NCBI GenBank assembly: GCA_031257595.1
Contig: JAIROH010000046.1
Span: 1-12,877, forward strand
Origin: Treponema sp.
GTDB lineage: Bacteria > Spirochaetota > Spirochaetia > Treponematales > Breznakiellaceae
Direction: 5' to 3'
Length of the DNA: 12,877 nt
The stretch's first letter is position 1, and every line of letters begins with the position of its first letter. This document shows positions 7,020-12,877 of the stretch, piece after piece. Under the pieces are notes generated by a model. It worked only from the letters and a program-made list of their open reading frames with translations. It was not told where the DNA came from and did no database searches. Both the position numbers and the translations under genes were made by a program.

Positions 7020-7739
7020 TTAGCCTATCACATATTCCGGCAGTTGGCGATAGTTCCGAAACGTAAAATCGGCGGGGCCGGGGCTTCGGACAAAACCGGT
7101 ACTCAATATTCCCCGCCGCAGCAGGGCGGCCCGCATTCCGGCCTTTTTTGCCCCGATAATGTCATAATGGGGGTTGTTTCCCACATAGAGGATATCCTCC
7201 GGCGGAAGGCCCATGGCCGAAGCGAGCTTTACGAACGGCGCCGGGTCGGGTTTGAGGACGCCGAGTTCTTCGGTGGAAAAAACCGCGTCAAAAAAACCGT
7301 CCAGCCCCAACAGTTCGAGTTTTCTGCGGGGAGGAAAATCCGAAAGCAGTCCAAGGCGGAACCCCAGGGTTTTCAGGGACGAGAGGGTTTCGGCTGTATG
7401 GGGAAACGGCTTTATCCGGGCAAAATGCTCTTCCCATCCGCGGTAGATAAGGCGATCGATCTTTTCTTTGGCCGATTCAGGATCGATTTTAAGGCGTTTC
7501 GCAAGCAGGGCGGCCTGGGTATCGTAAAAAGATTCCGGCGGGATCCCGGCCCCCGGCAAAACCCGCGGCCGTTCCCCGGTCTCTTTTACCGCCGCTTTGT
7601 GGAGCGCCCGTCTTACCCCGGCAAACGCGCCGCTGAAGGCCAAATGGCGCAAAACAAAGGGAACAAGCCTGATATTGAGTTTATAGTTGGCGTACAGCGT
7701 CCCGTCCAGGTCAAAGGCGACCCCGCGTATCCCTCCCAT
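7020..7739 (-). CDS. HAD-superfamily phosphatase (phosphoglycolate phosphatase-like)
   Basis: HAD phosphatases hydrolyse small phosphate esters through an aspartyl-phosphate. The 239-aa product carries all four motifs: D10-L-D12-G-T at 10-14 (nucleophile and acid/base), S133 in LLSDFPP, K163 in LKPDP, and the Mg-binding acidic motif GNNPHYD ending at D193. A helical cap domain lies between about 20 and 110. The substrate cannot be read from the sequence. The ATG at 7739 has no upstream Shine-Dalgarno; a GGAGGG lies after it, inside codons 2-3, and no in-frame alternative start retains motif I. The promoter position suggests leaderless translation. It is the first gene of a three-gene operon with the coiled-coil protein. 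Confidence 0.9.
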   Translation of the reverse strand: MGGIRGVAFDLDGTLYANYKLNIRLVPFVLRHLAFSGAFAGVRRALHKAAVKETGERPRVLPGAGIPPESFYDTQAALLAKRLKIDPESAKEKIDRLIYRGWEEHFARIKPFPHTAETLSSLKTLGFRLGLLSDFPPRRKLELLGLDGFFDAVFSTEELGVLKPDPAPFVKLASAMGLPPEDILYVGNNPHYDIIGAKKAGMRAALLRRGILSTGFVRSPGPADFTFRNYRQLPEYVIG

Positions 7740-7745
7740 ATATTA

Positions 7746-7774
7746 GTTATAGCGAGCCGGTTTTAGAATGTCAA
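7746..7774 (-). promoter_or_regulatory. Sigma-70 promoter of the HAD/coiled-coil operon
   Basis: On the - strand a perfect -35 TTGACA (7774-7769) is followed by a 17-nt spacer and TATAAC (7751-7746), one base off the -10 consensus. Six bases separate the -10 from the A of the HAD ATG at 7739, which is where transcription would normally begin, so the mRNA should be leaderless or nearly so. Confidence 0.75.
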
Positions 7775-7846
7775 ATGAAGCTCTCCGGCGCGGCGTTCCG
7801 GACGCTGAATCCGCCGGGCGCTTCAAAGTCAACGCAGGAGTTCGAT
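7775..7846. other. GC-rich spacer between divergent promoters
   Basis: This stretch can form a bulged hairpin: GCGC GGCG at 7788-7795 with CGCC (7812-7815), a GG bulge, and GCGC (7818-7821). A smaller competing hairpin GCGT/ACGC lies at 7793-7805. No gene or clear site is seen; it may insulate the two divergent promoters. Confidence 0.35.
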
Positions 7847-7875
7847 TTGACAATTATCCGATAATATTCTATGTT
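7847..7875 (+). promoter_or_regulatory. Toxin-antitoxin promoter with internal operator-like palindrome
   Basis: TTGACA at 7847-7852 is followed after 17 nt by TATGTT at 7870-7875 (a weak -10; GATAAT at 7860-7865 is a better hexamer but lacks a spaced -35). Between them ATTATC-C-GATAAT (7853-7865) is a perfect 13-bp inverted repeat. Antitoxins of this class usually repress their own promoter by binding such palindromes, so this is the likely operator. Binding itself is inferred. Confidence 0.55.
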
Positions 7876-7891
7876 TAGCCGGAGACACAGT

Positions 7892-8176
7892 ATGGAATTT
7901 TTAACCGTTCGTGAACTTACCGCATCGCCCCGGGAAGCCTGGGAAAAGCTGGCCAGGGACGGAGAGGTGGCGATTACCAACAACGGCAAACCCGCCGCCA
8001 TCATGGTGAGTGTGTCCGATTACGGCTTTGACGAGACGGTTCGGCTGATCCGGCAGGCGAAATCCATGCGGCTTTTGAACCGCCTATGGGCCGAGGCGGA
8101 AGAGCGGGGCCCCCTTAGCGGGGAGGAAATCGAAGCCGAAATCAAGACCGCCCGGACCAAAGCGGCTCAGGGTTAA
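7892..8176 (+). CDS. Phd/YefM-type antitoxin
   Basis: The 94-aa product opens with M-E-F-L-T-V-R-E-L and contains GEVAITNNGKPAAIMVSV at about 24-41, the typical Phd/YefM DNA-binding fold, then a helical acidic/basic C-terminal half that in this family wraps the partner toxin. It would neutralise the PIN toxin encoded 17 nt downstream and autoregulate the pair. I chose the ATG at 7892 because GGAG (7881-7884) lies 7 nt upstream; the in-frame ATG at 7871 has no ribosome-binding site and overlaps the proposed -10. Confidence 0.88.
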   Translation: MEFLTVRELTASPREAWEKLARDGEVAITNNGKPAAIMVSVSDYGFDETVRLIRQAKSMRLLNRLWAEAEERGPLSGEEIEAEIKTARTKAAQG

Positions 8177-8193
8177 CGTTTCCCCGTTTCCCC

Positions 8194-8579
8194 ATGCCGG
8201 CTAAAGCCGTTCTTGATACCAATGTGTTGGTTTCCGCCCTCTGGACCCCCGGCGGGAATCCTGCGAAGATTCTCGCTTTTGTGCCGTTGGGCAAAATTCT
8301 TCCCTGTTATACTTTTCCCATCATGAAGGAATACCGTGAGGTGTTGAACCGGCCGCGGCTCAAATTCTCCGGTTCCCAAACCGTCGAACTTTTGACCCTT
8401 TTTGAATGGTATGGGCTGATGGTTACCGCGGAGACCAGCAATATCGTCATGGCGGACGAATCGGACCGGAAGTTTTTTGACGCCGCCCAAACCTGCGGGG
8501 CGTTCTCATCACCGGCAACAAGAAACACTATCCCCCGGCCCACTTTGTGTTGACCCCCGCAGAATTTTTGCAGGGATGA
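8194..8579 (+). pseudogene. PIN-domain toxin (COG1569-like) with C-terminal -1 frameshift
   Basis: PIN toxins are Mg-dependent ribonucleases. The zero-frame product is 119 aa and stops at 8553. It has D8 in VLDTNV, E46 in MKEYREVL and D88/D91 in ADESDRKFF, the expected acidic residues, and reads normally through DAAQTCGAF (residue 104). Its last 15 residues (S-S-P-A-T-R-N onward) do not fit the family. From base 8505 the -1 frame encodes LITGNKKHYPPAHFVLTPAE and FLQG, ending TGA 8577-8579, which is just the usual ending of this family (TGN-K-H and the TPAEF tail). One base appears to be missing around 8503-8507, giving a 128-aa protein if restored. It may be a decayed toxin, a sequencing error, or recoding; no classical slippery heptamer lies at the junction. 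The ATG lacks a Shine-Dalgarno and is preceded by two GTTTCCCC copies. Confidence 0.85.
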
Positions 8580-8594
8580 CAGGGCCAAATTCGG

Positions 8595-9959
8595 TTACCT
8601 TACCGTGAATCTGCCTTCCGCCGGTATTCGGACCAGGTTAACCATCTGTCCCGGATACCGGGCTATAAAGGCGTTAAGGGAGGTTTCGGCGGCGCTTTCA
8701 AAAACAGCGGTTTGGAAAACTCCGTATTCGTTAAAATAGGGGATCAGAACCGCTTCGTGATAATGCCGGCGCATCCTCGGGGCCGGTCCCGTTTCGTTGT
8801 TTACCGACGCCAGGTACACATAGCCCGGCTCGTTGACGGCCAGCGTGTACAGGAGCGGTTTAAGACCTTCAATGCCGAAACCCGCGCCCGGAAGAAAATT
8901 CGGATAGCTTCTCGCGGAAGCCCCTCCGCCCCGCCTGTCGATAAGCGCGGCAAAGTTTCCGTTTCGTATCTCGACTTCTTCCACAGCCGCCAGATTGGGC
9001 GAGCGAAATACCTTTACCGCCTCCATCGCAAGGTTCCGTGTCCAGTCAAGGCCGAAATGGGGATCCCGGATCTCCGCGTAATTTTCGGAAAGGGACGATC
9101 CGCTTTTAACCGTCGGTTCTTTGAGGGGCGCTATCGGAAGGAGCCGGCCGGTAACAGGGTACAAAAGACCGTCCACAAACCATTTCGTAAAGCCCGAACA
9201 GTTAAGACCGCCGGAATTTTCAGCGGTGTTCTGGGGAGAAAGGGTCTTGATAAACACATAACGACCGTTTTCATCAATGGCCCCGTCGTCGGCAAATTCC
9301 AGCTTCGGCAGCTCCGCGCGCAGCTTTTTTATCAGCTCCCGTGAATCCCGGTACATGTCCGGGTCCGGGTCAAAATAACGCGCCGGGAATTTATTTCCCA
9401 GGGCGTCAAAAATGTCATTTAGCGGCATCGTTAAAAGGTTATCTACGGGAATCCCCAGGGAAAGTCCCCTTACCACATAGGCTTCGTAAAGGACCACGTC
9501 AAGCAGGCTTTTTCCCTGAGCGGGGGTTCCACCGGCAGCGCCGGGAACTCCGGCGTTTTCCATCGGCCTGAACTGTATATACGTGTTGGGATCGCTGTGA
9601 AGGAAAATCCGAATCCGCTCATAGGCACCGTCCATGAAGCGGGTAAGCACCCAGGAACCCTGGGCCCAGCCGGGGAAGGTCCCGTTCCATTCCCTGGCCA
9701 GAATTACCGACAGTTCATTTCCCCTGGCTTCGGTTCTGACCTGTACGGGACTGCCGCCGGGCAGCGTCCTGGTGAACGGCCTGTTTCGGAGTACCGACGC
9801 GGGAGTTTCGATAAGCCAGGAATCCTTTATCGCGGCCCTCATGGCCGAATCGTCCTCTATTTGCCGCAGGGGAAGATCCGCCGCCTGCAGGGCAATGACG
9901 GCGCTGAAAAAAAGTATTCCCATTAGGATTTGTTGTATGCTAAAATCGGATAATTTCAT
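8595..9959 (-). CDS. Exported protein with NlpC/P60-like Cys motif, putative cell-wall hydrolase
   Basis: I do not recognise a named family. The 454-aa product has an N-terminal signal peptide (hydrophobic about 12-24, A-L-Q-A then A-D, cleavage near residue 26), so it acts outside the inner membrane. The middle contains GGLNCSGFTKW with C254, resembling the catalytic Cys block of NlpC/P60 and related papain-like peptidases (D/N-C-S-G-F). H399/H401 in RRHYHEAVLIPYF could supply the histidine, although the Cys-His distance (about 145 residues) is longer than in compact NlpC/P60 domains. The start is uncertain: ATG 9959 has no Shine-Dalgarno and lies only 2 nt after a perfect TATAAT on that strand. 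M13 (9923) is an alternative but gives a signal peptide without a positive N-region. It converges on the toxin with a 15-nt gap and no terminator-like hairpin. Confidence 0.7.
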   Translation of the reverse strand: MKLSDFSIQQILMGILFFSAVIALQAADLPLRQIEDDSAMRAAIKDSWLIETPASVLRNRPFTRTLPGGSPVQVRTEARGNELSVILAREWNGTFPGWAQGSWVLTRFMDGAYERIRIFLHSDPNTYIQFRPMENAGVPGAAGGTPAQGKSLLDVVLYEAYVVRGLSLGIPVDNLLTMPLNDIFDALGNKFPARYFDPDPDMYRDSRELIKKLRAELPKLEFADDGAIDENGRYVFIKTLSPQNTAENSGGLNCSGFTKWFVDGLLYPVTGRLLPIAPLKEPTVKSGSSLSENYAEIRDPHFGLDWTRNLAMEAVKVFRSPNLAAVEEVEIRNGNFAALIDRRGGGASARSYPNFLPGAGFGIEGLKPLLYTLAVNEPGYVYLASVNNETGPAPRMRRHYHEAVLIPYFNEYGVFQTAVFESAAETSLNAFIARYPGQMVNLVRIPAEGRFTVR

Positions 9960-9961
9960 AT

Positions 9962-9969
9962 ATTATAGT
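9962..9969. promoter_or_regulatory. Overlapping divergent -10 hexamers
   Basis: ATTATAGT contains TATAAT on the - strand (9967-9962) and TATAGT on the + strand (9964-9969). The - hexamer faces the exported-protein gene and the + hexamer faces the signalling operon, so polymerases would exclude each other. Neither has a good -35, which lowers confidence. Confidence 0.35.
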
Positions 9970-9990
9970 ATCGGAAAAAAATGATTCCGG

Positions 9991-10026
9991 GCAAGTTCCG
10001 AAACTCTCCGGAGTTTTGGGACTGGC
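9991..10026 (+). repeat. Dispersed palindromic repeat, copy 2, in the leader of the signalling operon
   Basis: The arms 9991-10006 and 10011-10026 form a 16-pair stem with one A/G mismatch and two or three G-U pairs, closed by a TCCG loop. Its 3' arm, GAGTTTTGGGACTGGC, matches the reverse complement of the copy after uvrB at 15 of 16 positions. The A-T pair at the fifth position of copy 1 is G-C here (9995 with 10022), a compensatory change that supports selection on the stem. It lies 35 nt upstream of the receiver start and would be in its 5' leader, where a terminator role for the neighbouring - strand gene is excluded. Confidence 0.7.
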
Positions 10027-10061
10027 TTAAAGCCCAATTCAAAAACCGGTAAGAGGTAAAA

Positions 10062-10430
10062 ATGAAAATGGTCCTTGTTGTAGACGATTCCCGTATCATG
10101 CGGAATATCGTCATGAATACCTTTAAACAGCTCAAAATTCCCTGTCAGTTCCTTGAATCGCCAAACGGCAAAGACGCCCTTGAGCAGCTTCAAAACAGGC
10201 AAATCGACCTTGTGCTCCTTGACTGGAACATGCCGGAGCTTTCGGGAATAGATTTTCTTAAAACGGTACGGGCCATGGAACAGTACAAAGGCCTTCCGAT
10301 AATCATGATAACAAGTGAGTCCGCCAAATACAATGTGATAGAGGCCCTCAAAAGTGGCGCTACCGACTATGTGATCAAGCCGGTAAACGAAAAAGTGTTT
10401 TTTGAAAAAATATCAAAAATAAGCTTTTAG
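10062..10430 (+). CDS. Single-domain CheY-like response regulator
   Basis: The 122-aa product is a bare receiver with no output domain. The acidic pocket is D8/D9, the phosphoacceptor D54 (in LVLLDWNMP), the switch residue T84 (IIMITSES) and the lysine K106 (YVIKPVN), all at canonical spacing. It should accept phosphate from the kinase encoded two genes downstream and be dephosphorylated by the CheX-like protein next door; its target (flagellar motor or a relay) cannot be told from sequence. The ATG has AGAGG 5 nt upstream (10052-10056). It heads a three-gene operon with a 19-nt gap to the next gene. Confidence 0.93.
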   Translation: MKMVLVVDDSRIMRNIVMNTFKQLKIPCQFLESPNGKDALEQLQNRQIDLVLLDWNMPELSGIDFLKTVRAMEQYKGLPIIMITSESAKYNVIEALKSGATDYVIKPVNEKVFFEKISKISF

Positions 10431-10449
10431 GAAATTTTAGGAAAACAGT

Positions 10450-10926
10450 ATGGAAAAGTACATTCAGCCTTTTGTCGATGTGACAAAAAACGTCTTTAGG
10501 GAATTTGTCGGCGCGGAACCGGAAGCGGGACGGCCTTATTTTTCCACCGCCGAAACAATCAACGAATGGGATATTTCCGCCGTCATCGGCCTGACCGGGG
10601 AAGCAAGCGGCGCGGTGGTTGTTTCGATGAAGACCGGACTTGCGGAAAAACTGACGGATACCCTTACGGGAAAAAGCCACGATTCGATAGACGACGAAGT
10701 CGTAGACGCCATAGGCGAAATCGTCAATATTATCGCCGGGAACGCCAAAAAGGGGCTGGAAGAAGCCTTCAGGCTTGTCATCAGCCTTCCCACAATTGTG
10801 CAGGGGCCCTCGCATCAGATCAAATGGCCCAGCGAAAAAACGCGGATCATCTGTATACCCTTTACGATCTACGACGCCGAGGTTTTTACCCTTTCCGTAG
10901 CTATTGAAGCGGTAAGGAGCGGTTAA
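10450..10926 (+). CDS. cheX: CheX-like CheY-P phosphatase
   Basis: CheX/CheC-type proteins accelerate dephosphorylation of CheY-like receivers. The 158-aa product has the family length and the active-site E-x-x-N helix as E90-I-V-N93 in IGEIVNIIAGNAKKG, with a glycine-rich sheet before it (VIGLTGEASGAVVVSM, about 45-60). CheX has one such helix where CheC has two, and only one is seen here. AGGA lies 7 nt before the ATG. Its stop overlaps the kinase start by one base (TAATG), so kinase and phosphatase are translationally coupled. The symbol follows the family; whether it is the chemotaxis CheX proper or a paralogue dedicated to this relay is uncertain. Confidence 0.88.
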   Translation: MEKYIQPFVDVTKNVFREFVGAEPEAGRPYFSTAETINEWDISAVIGLTGEASGAVVVSMKTGLAEKLTDTLTGKSHDSIDDEVVDAIGEIVNIIAGNAKKGLEEAFRLVISLPTIVQGPSHQIKWPSEKTRIICIPFTIYDAEVFTLSVAIEAVRSG

Positions 10927-12877
10927 TGACCGGCAGGCAGAATTTTCTTCGTAACTTTTTATACAGCGGCAAGCACGATCTTGCCGACAACGAGACGATC
11001 GGCTACGCGCTTTTCAACGTGATCCTCCTTGTCGGGGCGCTGTTTCTGATTCTTTTCGGGACCTCGGTATACCTTGAAGGCGACGCGTTCCGGAGCCTCC
11101 TCGACGGCTGTCTGGCGCTTATCTGTATTATCGCGATATTCGTACTGAGGACCAAAGTGCCGCTGGTCGTTCCCGGCGCCGTTTCCATCGGCGCCTTCGG
11201 CGTGCTCTGCGCACGGTTTATCGCCGGCGGGGAAATCGGGGGTTTCGGCGCCCTGTGGGTGTACATTTTTCCCCTGGTAACGATTTTTATCCTGGGGCTC
11301 CAGATCGGGCTTATCTATACGTTCCTGCTTCTCTGTACCATGCTGACCCTGACCTTTATCCCCGGCCTTTCACAATACGACTATACCATCGACATGGCGG
11401 CGCGGTTTTGCGGAGTGTATATCCTTGTCGCGGTACTTTCCGTTGTGTACGAACAGGTACGGCTTCTCAAGGACCGGCGGGTCAACAGGCTGACGGAAGA
11501 ACTGCGGGTTGAGCGGGATACGATCGGTACGATGAAAGACAACCTTAAACAGGGGTTGTTTCTGATGGACAGGAATTTTGTCATTCAGGGCGCCTATTCA
11601 AAGCCCCTTGAAAAAATCCTTTTAACGACACAGCTCGAAGGGGTAAAATTTACCGACCTGCTTGTCCATTCCCTCAAGGAAAAAGAAAGAAATACCCTGG
11701 AAGATTATTTTGATATGGTGCTGAAAAAATCCTACGACACGCGGATGCTGGATGACATCAACCCGATTTCCGAATTTACCTATATAAGCGAAAAAAACGC
11801 CGGCGTAAGGGTTTTGCAGTCTTCTTTTTCCGCGATAGACAGGGGCTTGAATGACATCTGCATTCTGGGAACCCTGGAAGATGTAACCATCGCGAAAGAA
11901 ATGGAACAGCAGCTTGCGGAAGAAACGGGCCGCCGCGAAGAAGAAATGCGATCGTTCTTCCAGGTTATCCAGGTAGATCCCAGGGTGTTCAGGGACTTTC
12001 TTGAAGACGCTGAATATGAATTTGAAAGAATCAACACAACCCTGATGAACAAGGATCTTTCCACCCGCGATGCCCTTGTCGAAATTTACCAGTCCATTCA
12101 CGCAATCAAGTCCAATTCCGTTATTCTTGGGCTTGATAATTTTGGCGAAAAACTTCATGCACTGGAAGACGCGATAAAAGAACTGCGGGACAGGGAAGAC
12201 ATTAGTTTTGAAGATACCCTCCACATTACCCTGGAACTTGAAAAGATCTTTAAGGAAAAAGAAAAATTCCAGGATACTGTCGGCAAAATCGAATCGTTCA
12301 AGATTTCGGGCGGCGTCAAGGGGGAAGAGCAGGTATTGGTGGAGACCCTTTCCCAAACCTGTGACAAGGCCGCCCTGGCCGCGGAAAAAAAGGCGCGTTT
12401 TATTGTGGAAGAAATTGACGAAACGGTTCTTGAAAACGGCCCCCGCCGGGTCATCAAAGAAGTGCTTATGCAGCTGGTACGGAATTCCGTATACCACGGC
12501 ATTGAAGCGCCGGCGGACAGGGAACGGGGAGGCAAAGACGGCGAGGGCGCGGTACGCTTTTTGCTCAGGCGGCAGGACGACCGGATACACATCAGGCTCA
12601 GCGACGACGGAAAAGGTCTTGACTTTGACAGAATCCGCGAAAAAGCCCTTGACCTCAGACTTATCGGAGACAAAAAAGAGGCGGATGACAAAAGCCTGCT
12701 TTCACAACTGATATTTAGCCCCGGATTCAGTACCGCGGAGCAGGCGGATCTTTACGCCGGACGCGGGATAGGGCTTAATCTGGTTCGTGAACGGATACGG
12801 GATCTGCGGGGTTCGATTAAACTTTCCAGCGAGCCGGGAAAGGGGACGGTTTTCAACATTTTTATTCCCTGCGAAAC
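10926..12877 (+). CDS. Six-TM hybrid kinase: Hpt domain plus CheA-type ATPase (3' partial)
   Basis: The frame opens at the TAATG overlap with cheX and is open to the window end (650 codons, no stop). Hydrophobic segments at about 27-47, 58-73, 78-100, 106-121, 122-142 and 155-173 suggest six membrane helices forming an N-terminal sensor. A cytosolic linker follows (about 175-345, PAS-like in character, not proven). An Hpt domain is centred on H392 (SIHAIKSNSVILGLDNF). The catalytic domain is CheA-like: N box LVRNSVYHGIE with N520 and H524, G1 box DDGKGLD at 560-566, IFSPGFSTAEQ, and GRGIGLNLV from G612. These match CheA P4 more closely than ordinary HisKA kinases. There is no HisKA box, so H392 is the likely phosphorylation site. 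No CheW-like domain is seen before the edge. The natural partner is the receiver two genes upstream. Confidence 0.9.
   Translation, partial: MTGRQNFLRNFLYSGKHDLADNETIGYALFNVILLVGALFLILFGTSVYLEGDAFRSLLDGCLALICIIAIFVLRTKVPLVVPGAVSIGAFGVLCARFIAGGEIGGFGALWVYIFPLVTIFILGLQIGLIYTFLLLCTMLTLTFIPGLSQYDYTIDMAARFCGVYILVAVLSVVYEQVRLLKDRRVNRLTEELRVERDTIGTMKDNLKQGLFLMDRNFVIQGAYSKPLEKILLTTQLEGVKFTDLLVHSLKEKERNTLEDYFDMVLKKSYDTRMLDDINPISEFTYISEKNAGVRVLQSSFSAIDRGLNDICILGTLEDVTIAKEMEQQLAEETGRREEEMRSFFQVIQVDPRVFRDFLEDAEYEFERINTTLMNKDLSTRDALVEIYQSIHAIKSNSVILGLDNFGEKLHALEDAIKELRDREDISFEDTLHITLELEKIFKEKEKFQDTVGKIESFKISGGVKGEEQVLVETLSQTCDKAALAAEKKARFIVEEIDETVLENGPRRVIKEVLMQLVRNSVYHGIEAPADRERGGKDGEGAVRFLLRRQDDRIHIRLSDDGKGLDFDRIREKALDLRLIGDKKEADDKSLLSQLIFSPGFSTAEQADLYAGRGIGLNLVRERIRDLRGSIKLSSEPGKGTVFNIFIPCE

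Noticed and set aside
7044..7766. Plus-strand frame opposite the HAD gene
   Set aside because: It is a shadow of the complete four-motif HAD gene; composition is Arg/Gly/Phe-rich with no recognisable domain.
8472..8477. Run of six T as a slippery site for programmed frameshifting of the PIN toxin
   Set aside because: Nine conserved zero-frame codons follow it before the frame change, so the shift must lie near 8503-8507 instead.

Overview
The window looks like chromosomal DNA from a spirochaete, most likely a high-GC Treponema-like organism of the termite-gut type. The reasons are a very long single-pass coiled-coil protein of the spirochaete 'SpiroCoCo' kind, a CheY/CheX/CheA-like signalling cluster, a spirochaete-style UvrB, and codon use rich in GC3. 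The species assignment is inference. No rRNA, tRNA, CRISPR array or intact insertion sequence is visible.

Layout. (1) 94-2103 (+) is a complete uvrB. It is followed by a stem-loop at 2104-2138 that belongs to a dispersed palindromic repeat, and then by a secreted RlpA-type lytic transglycosylase at 2264-3070 (+). (2) 3071-3478 is a gene-free convergent interval. It holds a long imperfect palindrome (about 3179-3412) whose nested helices share one centre near 3297/3298. I could not match it to a known RNA family or element, and it is the strongest candidate here for something undescribed. (3) 7739-3479 (-) reads as one operon: HAD phosphatase, then a 1054-aa coiled-coil membrane protein, then a two-TM small protein. 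It has a near-consensus sigma-70 promoter placed so that the transcript should start at the HAD start codon (leaderless). (4) 7847-8579 (+) is a Phd/YefM antitoxin plus PIN toxin pair. A promoter with an internal 13-bp palindrome precedes it, and the toxin carries a -1 frameshift near its C-terminus. (5) 9959-8595 (-) encodes an exported protein with an NlpC/P60-like Cys motif. (6) 10062-12877 (+) is a signalling operon: single-domain receiver, CheX-like phosphatase, and a six-TM kinase with an Hpt domain and a CheA-type ATPase domain. The kinase runs off the right edge.

How the parts fit together. Region 6 contains a complete phosphorelay in principle: kinase autophosphorylation and Hpt histidine, the receiver as acceptor, and CheX as phosphatase. 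RlpA, the coiled-coil protein and the exported Cys-motif protein all point to the envelope. A second copy of the uvrB-trailing palindromic repeat lies in the leader of the signalling operon and shows a compensatory base-pair change.
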